Shown here one piece after another: positions 17,271 through 26,865 of a stretch of 64,000 bases of DNA. The notes under the pieces were generated by a model. It searched no databases, was not told the DNA's origin, and saw only the letters and a program-made list of their open reading frames with translations. The stretch is from Microbacteriaceae bacterium (GTDB taxonomy: Bacteria > Actinomycetota > Actinomycetes > Actinomycetales > Microbacteriaceae). The translations under genes were made by a program, and so were the position numbers. Position 1 is the first letter of the stretch, and each line of letters starts with the position of its first letter. The DNA is taken from NCBI GenBank assembly GCA_947373155.1, contig CANBWO010000001.1:48428-112427 (forward strand), given 5' to 3'.

Positions 17271-18766
17271 TAGTTTTCCCCCAACGTCTTTTGGCTTTCC
17301 AACCAAGCTCTGACTTCCGCAGCAAATTGGTTACCGCGATCCGCGTAATCCTTGAACTGGTCCATGCTCGCCGCAGCTGGAGCAAGCAAAACGGTGTCAC
17401 CGGCTTGAGTGGCCCTGGCGGCTATAGCCACTGCATCTCGCATGACCAAGGCGTTTTGGGTTTGCTCAACCGAATGAGTTGGAATTTCTGGCGCAACCCT
17501 AGCCATGGCATCAAGGATCGGCTGACGCTCTGCCCCAATCACCACCACAGCTCGCAGTTTCTTGGCATTTCGCTCGATTAGAGGTGTAACGTCGACTCCC
17601 TTTAGCAGCCCACCTAAAATCCAAACCACAGAGTCGAATGAAGCCAGCGATGCGGCTGCCGCGTGCGGGTTGGTGGCCTTTGAATCGTCGTACCAGCTCA
17701 CCTGGTCTGCCTCCGCCACCAATTGAATGCGGTGGTTGTCCAACTTGAAATCCAAAATTGCTGCCTTGATCGCCAACGGACTCACATCCATGGCCCTTGC
17801 CAGCGCAGTTGCCGCAGCCACATTGGCCAGCAGATGCGGTGTGATCACACCAATTTGGGAAATGTCAGATAACTCGGCAATCGGAATTGCCATGGATCTG
17901 TCTTCCAGAAACGCGCGGTCCACCAAGATGTCCTCAACGTAACCCACCATGCTTCGGCCGGGCGCACCTAGCGTAAAACCAATCGCGCGAGCACCCTCTT
18001 GCACATCTGCAGCCTCGACCAACGCCTCTGTGCGGGCATCGGAAACGTTGTAGACGCAGGCGTGTTGCACGTTTTGGTAAACCTTGCCCTTGGTGGCCGA
18101 ATAGTTTTCAAAACCACCGTGCCAATCCAGGTGATCGTCGGCCACGTTCAAAACCGCTGCTGAATGCGGCGCTATCTGCCCTAAATAGTGCAGTTGGAAG
18201 CTGCTAAGTTCCACCACCAGGGCATCCAATCCCGCTGGCTCGCGAATGGCGTCGAGGATTGGGGTGCCGATATTGCCGCAAGCCATGGCGCGCAATCCAC
18301 CGTGATGCAGCATCGACTCAACCAACTGGGTTGTGGTGGTTTTCCCATTGGTTCCCGTGATGCAAATCCAATCTGCAACCGAATCGGTTTTATCGCGCAG
18401 ACGCCAGGCCAAATCAATGTCCACCCAAACCGCTATGCCCTGTTGCTGAGCCCACTGAATCAGCGGCGAGTCGGGCCTTACACCTGGAGAGGTGACCAGC
18501 ACGTCGGGAGCCAGATCTATAAGTTCCTGGGGAATGTTAGCCAGGTCGGCGGGAGCAGCCTCTGACCCAATCAGGTAGGGAACGCCCAGCACATCAAGGA
18601 TGTCTAGTTGTTCGGGGAGCGCGCTTTGAGCAACCACAAGTTGAGTTGCGCCCAACTCGGCTAGGGTGTCTGCCACCGAGAAACCTGACACGCCAAGACC
18701 AATCACTCCGACTCGCAGATTGCGCCAGTCGGAGTGCCAGGAGTTGAAGCTTGACAGGTCCTTCAT
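17270..18766 (-). CDS. murD: UDP-N-acetylmuramoyl-L-alanine--D-glutamate ligase
   Basis: Adds D-Glu to the stem peptide; 498 aa. Features are an N-terminal Rossmann-like UDP-binding domain (VGVIGLGVSGFSVADTLAEL), the ATP loop CITGTNGKTTTTQLVESML, NVADDHLDWHGGFENYSATK in the central domain, and YDDSKATNPHAAAASLASF with the MurD-specific WILGGLLKGVDVTPL in the C-terminal domain. The ATG at 18766 is four bases downstream of the mraY stop. It is somewhat longer than E. coli MurD, as in other Actinobacteria. Confidence 0.97.
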   Translation of the reverse strand: MKDLSSFNSWHSDWRNLRVGVIGLGVSGFSVADTLAELGATQLVVAQSALPEQLDILDVLGVPYLIGSEAAPADLANIPQELIDLAPDVLVTSPGVRPDSPLIQWAQQQGIAVWVDIDLAWRLRDKTDSVADWICITGTNGKTTTTQLVESMLHHGGLRAMACGNIGTPILDAIREPAGLDALVVELSSFQLHYLGQIAPHSAAVLNVADDHLDWHGGFENYSATKGKVYQNVQHACVYNVSDARTEALVEAADVQEGARAIGFTLGAPGRSMVGYVEDILVDRAFLEDRSMAIPIAELSDISQIGVITPHLLANVAAATALARAMDVSPLAIKAAILDFKLDNHRIQLVAEADQVSWYDDSKATNPHAAAASLASFDSVVWILGGLLKGVDVTPLIERNAKKLRAVVVIGAERQPILDAMARVAPEIPTHSVEQTQNALVMRDAVAIAARATQAGDTVLLAPAAASMDQFKDYADRGNQFAAEVRAWLESQKTLGEN

Positions 18767-18770
18767 TTGC

Positions 18771-19874
18771 CTAGCGGTTCAAGAATTCCAGGTAGAAAAC
18801 GCCGATTCCGCCCATGATGCAAAGACCCTGAATGATCCAGAATCTAACCACGATGGTGATCTCGGCCCAACCCTTTAGCTCGTAGTGATGATGAAGCGGG
18901 CTCATTAGGAATATGCGCTTACCCTTTGTGGCTTTGAAGTATGCCCGTTGGATAATCACCGATCCAGTAACGATCACAAAGAGTCCACCGATTAGAAGTA
19001 GCAAAAGTTCGGCACGGCTTAGGATCGCAAGGGCCGAAAGCGCTCCACCCAGCCCAAGGGAGCCAGTGTCCCCCATAAAAATCTGAGCCGGCGAAGTGTT
19101 GTACCAAAGGAAACCAATGAGCGCACCCACGATCGCAGCTGCCACCACGGCAAGATCAAGTGGGTCGCGAGTGTAATAACAGTTGGTGGTGTGCAGAGCC
19201 TTGATTCCACCACAGGCCTGGTTGAATTTCCAAAACGCAATCACCGCGTAAGCACCGATTGCCATAATCGAGGCGCCCGTGGCCAAACCATCGAGGCCAT
19301 CTGCGATGTTCACTCCGTTAGAAGTGCTGGTGACCAAAAATACGATCCAAAGGATAAATACTGCGATGCCGGTCCAGTAGATCCAAGGCACACTGCTGAG
19401 CACAAAGTTGGTTCGGTAGATATCACGCACGATAGAAAGATGCGTTGAGGCAGGGGTCTCACCCTGAGCGTTCGGGAACTGCAGCGACAGAACTGCAAAC
19501 ACAATGGCTACCGCGGATTGCCCAGCAATCTTGGACCATCCACCCAAGCCTAAGTTGCGCTTTTTGTGTGTCTTCAAGAAGTCATCGGCGAAACCAACTA
19601 GGCCAAGACCGACCATCATGAACAGCACCAGAGCGGCGCTGATTGTGGGAGGTTCTCCATTCACAAACTTGCCTACAAAGTAGCCAAGAACCGAGCCCAA
19701 GATGATCACGATTCCACCCATGGTTGGGGTTCCGTGCTTTACATGGTGGCTCTGCGGTCCGTCTACACGAATGAACTGACCCCACTGCCAGCGCTTAAAC
19801 AGGTAGATGAAGACCGGAGTCAGAAGCAAATTGAAAGCGAGGGCAACGCCACCTGCTACCAGCAAAGCTCTCAA
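18771..19874 (-). CDS. mraY: Phospho-N-acetylmuramoyl-pentapeptide transferase
   Basis: Integral membrane enzyme that makes lipid I from UDP-MurNAc-pentapeptide and undecaprenyl phosphate. The 367-aa protein has about ten membrane helices and the family blocks [30 protein letters not shown] (catalytic aspartates) and [18 protein letters not shown], then [13 protein letters not shown] and [15 protein letters not shown]. It starts with TTG at 19874, which overlaps the murF stop as TTGA. The N-terminus then aligns with other MraY proteins starting Met-Arg, which supports this rare start. Confidence 0.97.
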   Translation of the reverse strand: MRALLVAGGVALAFNLLLTPVFIYLFKRWQWGQFIRVDGPQSHHVKHGTPTMGGIVIILGSVLGYFVGKFVNGEPPTISAALVLFMMVGLGLVGFADDFLKTHKKRNLGLGGWSKIAGQSAVAIVFAVLSLQFPNAQGETPASTHLSIVRDIYRTNFVLSSVPWIYWTGIAVFILWIVFLVTSTSNGVNIADGLDGLATGASIMAIGAYAVIAFWKFNQACGGIKALHTTNCYYTRDPLDLAVVAAAIVGALIGFLWYNTSPAQIFMGDTGSLGLGGALSALAILSRAELLLLLIGGLFVIVTGSVIIQRAYFKATKGKRIFLMSPLHHHYELKGWAEITIVVRFWIIQGLCIMGGIGVFYLEFLNR

Positions 19875-21280
19875 GCGTTTACCTCCAAAAGTTCGTCACC
19901 AAGGAAACGCAGATTCGCACTCTTGGAAGACTTGACCAAAACTATGTCCCCGCGTCTAAGCATTCCACGGATACCGGGCAAAGCCCCGTCAAGACTCTCG
20001 AAGAATTGCGATTCGCCGTCGTAGCTGCCCTCTTGGGTGGCACCCATATAAATCAACTTTGCTTTGGCTCCAACCGCAATCGTTAGGTCGATATTCAGAC
20101 GAACCGCTAGCCGCCCAATGGCGTCGTGTTCGGCGACTGCGAATGAACCGAGTTCAGCCATCTCACCCAGGATTGCCACTGTTCTGCGGCCGGTGATTCG
20201 CCCCAGTTGTGCCAAGGTTTGCAAGGCAGCTTTGGTGCTATCGGGGCTGGCGTTGTAGGCATCGTTGATAACCGCTATGCCGTCATCGGTGTTCGTAAGT
20301 TGCATGCGCCAACGCTCCGCTAGCGGCAAAGCCTCCAGAGCCGACACAATCTTTGCCTTGGGGATTCCCAGTTCGAATGAGACCGCCGCGCTAGCCAAGG
20401 CATTCATCACATGGTGTTCACCCAGTATCTGCAAGGTCACTGCAGATACCTCTTGATCCGGCCAATGCAAATCGAAACTTGTGCCGGCCAAACTCAATAC
20501 GTAGTTATCCGCCCAGAAATCGGCCTCAGGATTGGTTCCAAACCAGAGCTTTTTACCCTGTGCCAGGTCGCTCATCTGGCGCACGTGTGGGTCATCTAGA
20601 TTCAAGATTGCAACCGAATCTGCGCCAATGCCCTGAAGCAACTCTGCCTTGATTGCGGCGGTGACATCGATGCCACCGAATTCGCCCGCGTGCGCCATGC
20701 CAACCTTTAGTTCAACAGCGATGTCGGGTTGCACAATCTCTGTGAGGTAGGCGATGCTGCCAGGGCCACCCGCTCCAAGTTCGGCTACCAGGTATTTGGT
20801 TGACCCGTCGATTTTTAGAACCGAGATGGGCGCACCAACCTCATTGTTATAGCTTTCGATGGGTGCAACGGTGTTGCCAGTCGTGCTCAAAATCGCCCGC
20901 AACATGTTCTTGGTTGTAGTTTTACCGTTGCTTCCGGTGATTCCCACCACTTTGAGCCCGCTCGATTTACGAACCTCGGCAAGAACGTATTTAGCCAATT
21001 TGCCGAGTGCCAAAACCGCATCGGAAACCACGATTTGAGGAAGATCCACAGAACTAATTTCGTGCTCAACTACCGCCGCAACCGCGCCAAGCTCCTTAGC
21101 GGCGCCAACAAAGTTATGGCCATCGGTAACCTCGCCAGGTTTGGCGAAAAATAACGAACCCTGGGTTACCAATCTGGAGTCGGTTTCTACCGAGCCGGTG
21201 ACCGCAATATCCCCGTGGCGCCCGCCCGCCAGGTGTCCATCGATGGCATGGGCGATCTGCTCTAAGGTGAGTGAAATCAA
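19871..21280 (-). CDS. murF: UDP-N-acetylmuramoyl-tripeptide--D-alanyl-D-alanine ligase
   Basis: Adds the D-Ala-D-Ala dipeptide to the stem; 469 aa. The ATP loop is [19 protein letters not shown], with [16 protein letters not shown] and [16 protein letters not shown] and the C-terminal [19 protein letters not shown] typical of MurF. It starts with TTG at 21280, overlapping the murE stop as TTGA; this gives the usual MurF N-terminus (Met-Ile-x-Leu-Thr). Both its own start and that of mraY use the TTGA arrangement, so murE-murF-mraY are tightly coupled. Confidence 0.97.
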   Translation of the reverse strand: MISLTLEQIAHAIDGHLAGGRHGDIAVTGSVETDSRLVTQGSLFFAKPGEVTDGHNFVGAAKELGAVAAVVEHEISSVDLPQIVVSDAVLALGKLAKYVLAEVRKSSGLKVVGITGSNGKTTTKNMLRAILSTTGNTVAPIESYNNEVGAPISVLKIDGSTKYLVAELGAGGPGSIAYLTEIVQPDIAVELKVGMAHAGEFGGIDVTAAIKAELLQGIGADSVAILNLDDPHVRQMSDLAQGKKLWFGTNPEADFWADNYVLSLAGTSFDLHWPDQEVSAVTLQILGEHHVMNALASAAVSFELGIPKAKIVSALEALPLAERWRMQLTNTDDGIAVINDAYNASPDSTKAALQTLAQLGRITGRRTVAILGEMAELGSFAVAEHDAIGRLAVRLNIDLTIAVGAKAKLIYMGATQEGSYDGESQFFESLDGALPGIRGMLRRGDIVLVKSSKSANLRFLGDELLEVNA

Positions 21281-22827
21281 TTCCAGCCGCTTTCACGCAA
21301 AGCCTGGCGCGCTAGGTCGCGAGCCGAGTAAGGGGTTCGCTTGCCTTGAATGTCTCGGTAGTCCTGGTGACCCGGTCCGGCCCAAAGAATGGCATCGCCT
21401 GGCTTAGCCAAACTGACCGCCTTGATAATTGCTTGCTCGGGTGGGCTGACCTCGTAAAGTTCCAGCTCTGGCACCGCGGATAACGCGGATTCCACCAAAA
21501 CCTGTCTGATTGTTACCGGGTTTTCAAACCTTGGGTGATGGTCGGTGATAACCAGCACGTCCGAATTCTGGGCCGCAATCCTGGCCATCTCGGGTCGCTT
21601 GCTGGCATCTCGGTCGCCGTCGGCTCCAAAGACCATAAAAAGTCTGCCTTTGGTAACTTCTCGCAACGAGGTAAGTGTGTGCAGGAAGGCATCTGGGCTG
21701 TGGCCAAAGTCAACGTAGACACTAGGTCCGGTTGCTCCACTTACCAGTTCGGTGCGACCAGGCAAATAGGCATCGATGCCGCCACTGATTCTCTGCGCAA
21801 TCAATCGCCAGTCGAAGCCAGCCAAGATAGCCATGACGATTGCTAGCCCGCCATTTGCTGCCATGTGAACACCAATCAATGGCACGCTGCTGGCAACGAA
21901 CTCACCATTTGGTCCTTGCAAGGTAAATGCGGTGTGGCTGGCGGTTTGTTCGGTGACGCTTACGTTCCAGTCTGCTTTTACCGCAGGATTACTGCTTATG
22001 GTAACTACTGGAATCTTGCTAGCAGCGACGAAATCATTGCCAAACCTAGAGTCCAGCGATACCACGCCGACGGATGCTCTTTCCGGCGTGAATAGAGCGG
22101 CCTTGGCGGCTAGGTAGGTTTCAAAATCTGGGTAGTCGTCAAAGTGGTCGTGGCTGAGATTTGTGAAACCCACAACGTCAAAATGGATGCCATCTACACG
22201 AAGTTGGCTAAGCGCCTGTGCAGAAACCTCAATCGCCACGCTGGTTACAAAGCGCTCCCGCATGCGGGCGATCAGCGCCTGCATCTCCGTAGATTCGGGG
22301 GTGGTCAGACGGCTCACGATTATCTCGCCTGCGAGGTGGCGTTCGGCTGTGCTGGTCAGTCCAGTGACCTCGCCGATTTGCCTAAGCAAACCCTCCAGCA
22401 GATAGGTGGTAGAAGTCTTGCCGTTAGTACCGGTGGTTGCAAAAAGCTTTGGAAGGTTACCCGCCACGTTGCCGTAGACAAATGCCGCTAGGTTTCCCAG
22501 GTGCGTTCGAGGTGCTTCCAGAACCAGAATCGGCAGCTTGAAACTTGGAATCTGCTCATAGATCGCGGCTTTTCCGGCCAGGTCGGTGACTACCGCTACC
22601 GCACCGGCGTCGACAGCCTTCTGAATGAAAGCTGCACCGTGTGTCTTAACTCCAGGCATTGCAACAAAAAGATCCCCAGCTCGCAGATCGTTTGTGTTCA
22701 TGCTGATACCCGTGATAAAAACTGGGTCGCTAGTGGTCAGTTCAAGGCCGAAACGCCTAGCAAAGTCAGCCAAGCCAACAGGCTCTACGCGCTCTGGACG
22801 CAAAATCGGCGGAATGGACTCTTTCAT
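21277..22827 (-). CDS. murE: UDP-MurNAc-L-Ala-D-Glu--third amino acid ligase MurE, with an altered specificity motif
   Basis: Adds the third residue of the stem peptide; 516 aa from ATG 22827, which follows TAGGGAAATT and lies seven bases after the ftsI stop. An earlier in-frame start inside ftsI adds no family residues. The ATP loop is FATTGTNGKTSTTYLLEGLL and the central block NLSHDHFDDYPDFETYLAAK. Where meso-DAP-adding MurE enzymes have DNPR, this protein reads ITDHHPRFENP (Asp-His-His-Pro-Arg, bases 21529-21543). That suggests the added residue may not be meso-DAP, as in the type B walls of Microbacteriaceae; the actual amino acid is not deducible. Confidence 0.94.
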   Translation of the reverse strand: MKESIPPILRPERVEPVGLADFARRFGLELTTSDPVFITGISMNTNDLRAGDLFVAMPGVKTHGAAFIQKAVDAGAVAVVTDLAGKAAIYEQIPSFKLPILVLEAPRTHLGNLAAFVYGNVAGNLPKLFATTGTNGKTSTTYLLEGLLRQIGEVTGLTSTAERHLAGEIIVSRLTTPESTEMQALIARMRERFVTSVAIEVSAQALSQLRVDGIHFDVVGFTNLSHDHFDDYPDFETYLAAKAALFTPERASVGVVSLDSRFGNDFVAASKIPVVTISSNPAVKADWNVSVTEQTASHTAFTLQGPNGEFVASSVPLIGVHMAANGGLAIVMAILAGFDWRLIAQRISGGIDAYLPGRTELVSGATGPSVYVDFGHSPDAFLHTLTSLREVTKGRLFMVFGADGDRDASKRPEMARIAAQNSDVLVITDHHPRFENPVTIRQVLVESALSAVPELELYEVSPPEQAIIKAVSLAKPGDAILWAGPGHQDYRDIQGKRTPYSARDLARQALRESGWN

Positions 22828-22834
22828 AATTTCC

Positions 22835-24595
22835 CTACCAGTCACCAGCGATGTTAGCCGATTTAGTGGTGGAAGGCGGGATGGCATACATGTGGAGCAG
22901 TTGACCCATGATCGCCTTGAAAGACGGAGTGGCGCCAATTGAGTTGCTAACTGTGCGCGGCTTGTAAATCGTCACAGCGACTACAAACCTGGGGTTATCC
23001 GCCGGAGCCATCCCGATGAAAGAAATTGCGTGCAACGCTCCGTATCCGCGACCCTGCTGAATCTGCGCGGTTCCGCTCTTGCCACCGATTCGATAATTGG
23101 GAATCGACGCGGTGTGACCGATACCACCGGTCTCGACCACTTTTTCAAGCATGTCGATCGTTGACCTAGCAGTTGAGGCCTTGATTGCTCGAACGGGCGC
23201 GATTGGCTTTTCAATGGCAGTTACCGTGCCGTCGGCTTGTTTACAGCCCATCAAGAGTTGTGGGGAAAGTCGCACTCCCCCGTTGGCAATGGTTTGATAC
23301 AGGAACGCGGTCTGCATCGGGGTAACGCTCATGCCCTGCCCAAACATGCTGGTGTAAACGGTCAGGTCATCGGGGGCCGTAGCGTGAATAATTCCACTAC
23401 CTTCTCCAGCGAAGTTAACCGCGGTGCGCTGGCCGAGTCCAAAGAGCTGCCAGTACTTGGCTCGAACCGAATAGGGCACCCGCTCGCCGATATAAGAAAT
23501 TCCCGTATTTGAAGAGTCCCTGAGAACACCGGTAAGGGTTAGCTTTTGAGTTGGGTGCATGTGGGAATCGCTAATCGCAATGTGCTGGCGGGTAACGTAT
23601 CGGGTCTGCGGCGCAAGAACGTGAGTTTCTGGAGTGGCTTTGCCTAGGTCAATGGCGGTGGCGGCGGTGATGGTCTTCAGCGTGGAACCAGGCTCAAAAA
23701 CGGCCTGAAAAACGCGGCTTCCGCGGTCGGCCGCCTTGGTGGCTCCAGGGTTGTTCGGATCTACCGAAGGATACTCGGCGGCGGCAAGAATCTTGCCGGT
23801 CTTTGCCTCAACTACTACAGCGCTTCCCCAGTCGGCGCGTTCGGACTGCACCGCGTTAGACATGACCTGCTGCGCAAAGTACTGCAGGTCTGATTTGACG
23901 CTAAGAATCAGGGTGCCGCCGGGTTTCGGTTGCACTGTGATTTGGGTGCTGCTTGGAATCTTGATTCCATCGGCACCCTTCTCGTAGGTTTCTTTGCCAT
24001 CAACGCCCGCTAGACAGGCGTTTTGGGCGTATTCCAAACCATCTAGGGCTGTTCCCTCTCCACCCATGAAGCCCAAGAGGTTTCCGGCAAGAGCTCCATT
24101 TGGATAGATGCGCTTCGGCGCGTTTTCGTAATAGATCCAGGGAATGTCTAGTTTGATCAGGTTTCGGTAGGTATTTCCATCGATGCCTTTGGCCACAATG
24201 GAGTAACGCGAAGTGCCCTTGACCGCTTGATAGACCAACTTGGGGCGCATTTTGAGCGTGTCGGCGATTTGATGAACCGCCTGAAGCACCGAAACGGTCT
24301 GGGTTTGCCCGTTCACTTTTCTATCGAACGGCAAGACCTGGGTCTGATCTACCGTGACGTTGTGACCAATAACGGTGGTGGCCAAAATATTGCCATCTGC
24401 ATCCACAATGTTTCCGCGCAGCGCAGGGATGGTGTCGACAACCTCGCGAAGGTTAAAGGACTTTTTATTCAAGGCGTCTGAGTTCACAACCTGGAAATTA
24501 ACCAGCTGCCAGACGAATGCGATCAGGACCAAAACCATCACGCCGCGTAGCCTACGGAACCTGATTTCCTGCAGCGAGGAAGGCTGATTTTTCAT
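22835..24595 (-). CDS. ftsI: Septal peptidoglycan transpeptidase FtsI (class B penicillin-binding protein)
   Basis: Cross-links septal peptidoglycan with FtsW. The 586-aa protein has a short cytoplasmic start, one membrane helix (about 15-35, GVMVLVLIAFVWQLVNFQVV), a dimerisation domain and the transpeptidase domain. Active-site motifs are FEPGSTLKTITAATA (nucleophile Ser and Lys, near 302), SSNTG (SxN motif, near 359) and GGKSGTAQ (near 505). The ATG at 24595 is preceded by TAGGTAGGAC. It lies between the ftsL-like gene and murE as in Rv2163c. Confidence 0.97.
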   Translation of the reverse strand: MKNQPSSLQEIRFRRLRGVMVLVLIAFVWQLVNFQVVNSDALNKKSFNLREVVDTIPALRGNIVDADGNILATTVIGHNVTVDQTQVLPFDRKVNGQTQTVSVLQAVHQIADTLKMRPKLVYQAVKGTSRYSIVAKGIDGNTYRNLIKLDIPWIYYENAPKRIYPNGALAGNLLGFMGGEGTALDGLEYAQNACLAGVDGKETYEKGADGIKIPSSTQITVQPKPGGTLILSVKSDLQYFAQQVMSNAVQSERADWGSAVVVEAKTGKILAAAEYPSVDPNNPGATKAADRGSRVFQAVFEPGSTLKTITAATAIDLGKATPETHVLAPQTRYVTRQHIAISDSHMHPTQKLTLTGVLRDSSNTGISYIGERVPYSVRAKYWQLFGLGQRTAVNFAGEGSGIIHATAPDDLTVYTSMFGQGMSVTPMQTAFLYQTIANGGVRLSPQLLMGCKQADGTVTAIEKPIAPVRAIKASTARSTIDMLEKVVETGGIGHTASIPNYRIGGKSGTAQIQQGRGYGALHAISFIGMAPADNPRFVVAVTIYKPRTVSNSIGATPSFKAIMGQLLHMYAIPPSTTKSANIAGDW

Positions 24596-24642
24596 TCGTC
24601 CTACCTAACTGATTGTGCCGCCGGAATGCTGAGAAGAGTTAT

Positions 24643-25338
24643 TTAGTGGCTTGGCGCAGCAGGGATGCCGCCCGACAAAACTACTGGGCTAACGGCCGAC
24701 TTTTGCGCAGGCACTCGCGCAGCCGAACGGTTTGCGCTGGCGTTAGCTTTGGTTTGGTTGGCCACAGGCGCAACCACCGAGGCGCCTGCCGGCTGAGCAC
24801 GGACCGAAGTGGCCTTCACGGGAGCAGTGGCAAGTGCGTTTTGGGCAGCCACTGCAGACTTGAGTGCTCCTGCCTGAGTCTTGGCAATCATGGCTGCGTT
24901 TGGAACCAGGTTCTTGCCAAAGCTGGTGTAGTTGCTTGCGACTGCGGCCGATGGAGTTCCGTAAACCTTTTTCTGGGTCACGTTCAAGAACACCGGAGTG
25001 GAGTTGGAAACCATACCCAAAACTGAGGCGGCGTTTGACAAGTTTTGGTTGCTGCTCAGAGAGGTTACTTGCTGACCCAAAATTTGAGTGTCCAATGCGA
25101 GTTTCTGCTTGGTTGCCTTGAGGTTTGCAACCTGGTAAACACCGGTGGAGGTAGCCACTGTCATCAGTAGGTTTGCCAATGCGATTGCAAGAAAACCAAC
25201 GATGAGCGCAGATATGATGAAGAGCTTTGGGTTGTGAGCCTTAGAGATGCCTGGTAGGGCTACCAGCGATGGACGGCGGCTGTTGCGAAGAGCCGCAGCG
25301 CTGTATCGAGGCGATGATTGGTTGGTTAGGGCGCTCAT
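24643..25338 (-). CDS. ftsL: FtsL-like bitopic division protein with a long Ala-rich tail
   Basis: Located exactly where ftsL lies (between rsmH and ftsI, as Rv2164c). The 231-aa protein has a cytoplasmic part of about 38 residues, one membrane helix (about 40-64, FIISALIVGFLAIALANLLM), then a short coiled coil with a leucine pattern (VYQVANLKATKQKLALDTQ and on to about 110), as FtsL uses to pair with FtsB. After GMVSNSTPVFL comes an unusual extracellular tail of about 110 residues rich in Ala, Val, Ser and Pro and lacking acidic residues. ATG 25338 overlaps the rsmH stop by four bases. FtsL sequences diverge strongly, so the call rests on position and topology. Confidence 0.75.
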   Translation of the reverse strand: MSALTNQSSPRYSAAALRNSRRPSLVALPGISKAHNPKLFIISALIVGFLAIALANLLMTVATSTGVYQVANLKATKQKLALDTQILGQQVTSLSSNQNLSNAASVLGMVSNSTPVFLNVTQKKVYGTPSAAVASNYTSFGKNLVPNAAMIAKTQAGALKSAVAAQNALATAPVKATSVRAQPAGASVVAPVANQTKANASANRSAARVPAQKSAVSPVVLSGGIPAAPSH

Positions 25339-26297
25339 GCCGCTCTCCGAATCTTTTGTGCCGCGCGGAGTCTCACCGATGCTGCTCTTGGGTTTTCTTG
25401 GATTTCCGCATCGGAAGCCATTTCGGCACCCTTTACGACAAGTTTCAAAATCGGAGCGTGTTCAGGAAGTTCAATCGGAAGTTCGATAGGAGCCGAAGAA
25501 GTGGAGGCTGCTGCCAACGCTTGCTTCACGATTCTGTCCTCTAGCGAGTGATAGGCAAGCACCAAAATCCGTCCGCCGACCGCAAGTGCATCGATGGCGG
25601 CTGGCATGGTTCGTGTGAGAACCTCAAGCTCGCCGTTTACCTCGATGCGCAGGGCTTGGAACACGCGCTTTGCTGGGTGACCGCTAGATTTTCCAGGGAT
25701 GAACGGGATCACTTTGGCAATCAACTGAGTGAGCCCAGCGCTAGTGGTGAAAGCCGCAATGCTTCGCTGAGCCACGATTGCCTTGGCCACCGGCTTGGCA
25801 AAACGCTCCTCGCCAAAGTCTTTGAAAATTCGAGCTAGGTCTTTCTCGGCGTAAGTATTCACTACTTCTTGCGCCGTGATTCCTCGGCTGGTGTCCATAC
25901 GCATGTCCAGCGGGGCGTCGTAACTGTAGGCGAAACCACGATCGGCTTCGTCTAGTTGCATCGATGAAACGCCAAGGTCGAGCAGGATTGCGTCGACTTC
26001 AGTGAAACCAAGGTCCTGGACCACATCGAAGATTTCCTCGTAAACCGCGTGAACTAGATGAATGCGTTCGCTGTATTTGGCCAAGCGTTCGCCAGCCAGA
26101 GCCAGCGCGTTGGTGTCGCGGTCAATTCCGATGAGGGTCAGCAGAGGAAAACGTTCCAAAAAGGCTTCGCTGTGTCCGCCAAGCCCAAGAGTTCCGTCCA
26201 CCATTACGGCGGCCTTGCCCTCAAGTACCTCGCCCAAGACCTCCAGGCAACGCTCGAGCATAACCGGTGCGTGCAGTTCGTTGATTTGCTTGCTCAT
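25335..26297 (-). CDS. rsmH: 16S rRNA (cytosine-1402-N4)-methyltransferase
   Basis: SAM-dependent enzyme that methylates C1402 in the 16S P site; formerly mraW. The 320-aa protein has HAPVMLERCLEVL near the start, the SAM loop MVDGTLGLGGHSEAFLERF (about 33-51), LLDLGVSSMQLDEADRGFAY and AYHSLEDRIVKQA in the C-terminal part. ATG 26297 has AGGA upstream. A structured hairpin typical of the actinobacterial mraW RNA motif lies in the 104-base leader between mraZ and this gene, so its expression may be tuned after transcription. Confidence 0.97.
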   Translation of the reverse strand: MSKQINELHAPVMLERCLEVLGEVLEGKAAVMVDGTLGLGGHSEAFLERFPLLTLIGIDRDTNALALAGERLAKYSERIHLVHAVYEEIFDVVQDLGFTEVDAILLDLGVSSMQLDEADRGFAYSYDAPLDMRMDTSRGITAQEVVNTYAEKDLARIFKDFGEERFAKPVAKAIVAQRSIAAFTTSAGLTQLIAKVIPFIPGKSSGHPAKRVFQALRIEVNGELEVLTRTMPAAIDALAVGGRILVLAYHSLEDRIVKQALAAASTSSAPIELPIELPEHAPILKLVVKGAEMASDAEIQENPRAASVRLRAAQKIRRAA

Positions 26298-26335
26298 GAT
26301 AATCCTGGCCCGCGGTTCTTAGGCTGGGACCCCAT

Positions 26336-26381
26336 CCGTTTGACATCTGGCTAAGGGGAAGGAAGCCAGCGGATCAAACGG
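26336..26381 (-). ncRNA. mraW-type RNA hairpin in front of rsmH
   Basis: On the minus strand CCGTTTGA and TCAAACGG (8 bp) enclose a small internal loop, then CTGGCT and AGCCAG (6 bp) with an 11-base terminal loop tccttcccctt. The loop contains CUUCCCC, the hallmark of the mraW RNA motif described in Actinobacteria upstream of mraW/rsmH. It sits between the mraZ stop and the rsmH start. The structure is seen directly; the family assignment is from memory of that motif. Confidence 0.75.
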
Positions 26382-26401
26382 GTAGAGACCAAACCCAAGC
26401 C

Positions 26402-26833
26402 CTAGAAGAGGCCTGGAATCACCTCCTCCGCAACTTCGGAGAAAGCTGCGTCACGCGCAGCCTGAGAATCGTTCCAAGCGTTGGCATCCCAAATCTCGGC
26501 CCTGTTTCCAACGCCGATAACCACCAGGTCACGAGTTAGGTCGGCATAGTCACGAAGAATTCCCGGGAGCGTGACTCGACCCTGCTTGTCTGGAACCTCA
26601 TCGGTGGCACCGCTCAACAAGCTGCGCAGAAAATCACGTGCGGCTTTGCTAGCGATTGGAGCCTGACTGATGCGTTCGTTGAGTAGCTCGAACTCTTTCA
26701 TCGAGAAAACGTAGAGGCAGCGATCTTGACCGCGGGTAATAACCAGCCCGCCGCCGAATTCGTCGCGGAACTTGGCGGGCAGAATGATGCGGCCTTTTTC
26801 GTCAAGTTTTGGAGTGTGCGTGCCTAATAGCAT
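26402..26833 (-). CDS. mraZ: Transcriptional regulator MraZ
   Basis: SpoVT/AbrB-like DNA-binding protein that controls its own dcw operon. From ATG 26833 (AAGGAG seven bases upstream) it has 143 aa, with two MraZ repeats: [20 protein letters not shown] at the start and [20 protein letters not shown] in the second half, each with a DKxGR-type turn. It is the first gene of the mraZ-rsmH-ftsL-ftsI-mur series. Four near-identical 10-bp-spaced TGG elements directly upstream are its probable operator. Confidence 0.96.
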   Translation of the reverse strand: MLLGTHTPKLDEKGRIILPAKFRDEFGGGLVITRGQDRCLYVFSMKEFELLNERISQAPIASKAARDFLRSLLSGATDEVPDKQGRVTLPGILRDYADLTRDLVVIGVGNRAEIWDANAWNDSQAARDAAFSEVAEEVIPGLF

Positions 26834-26865
26834 CTGCAACTCCTTCCCTGGTTTGCCGACTTGCG

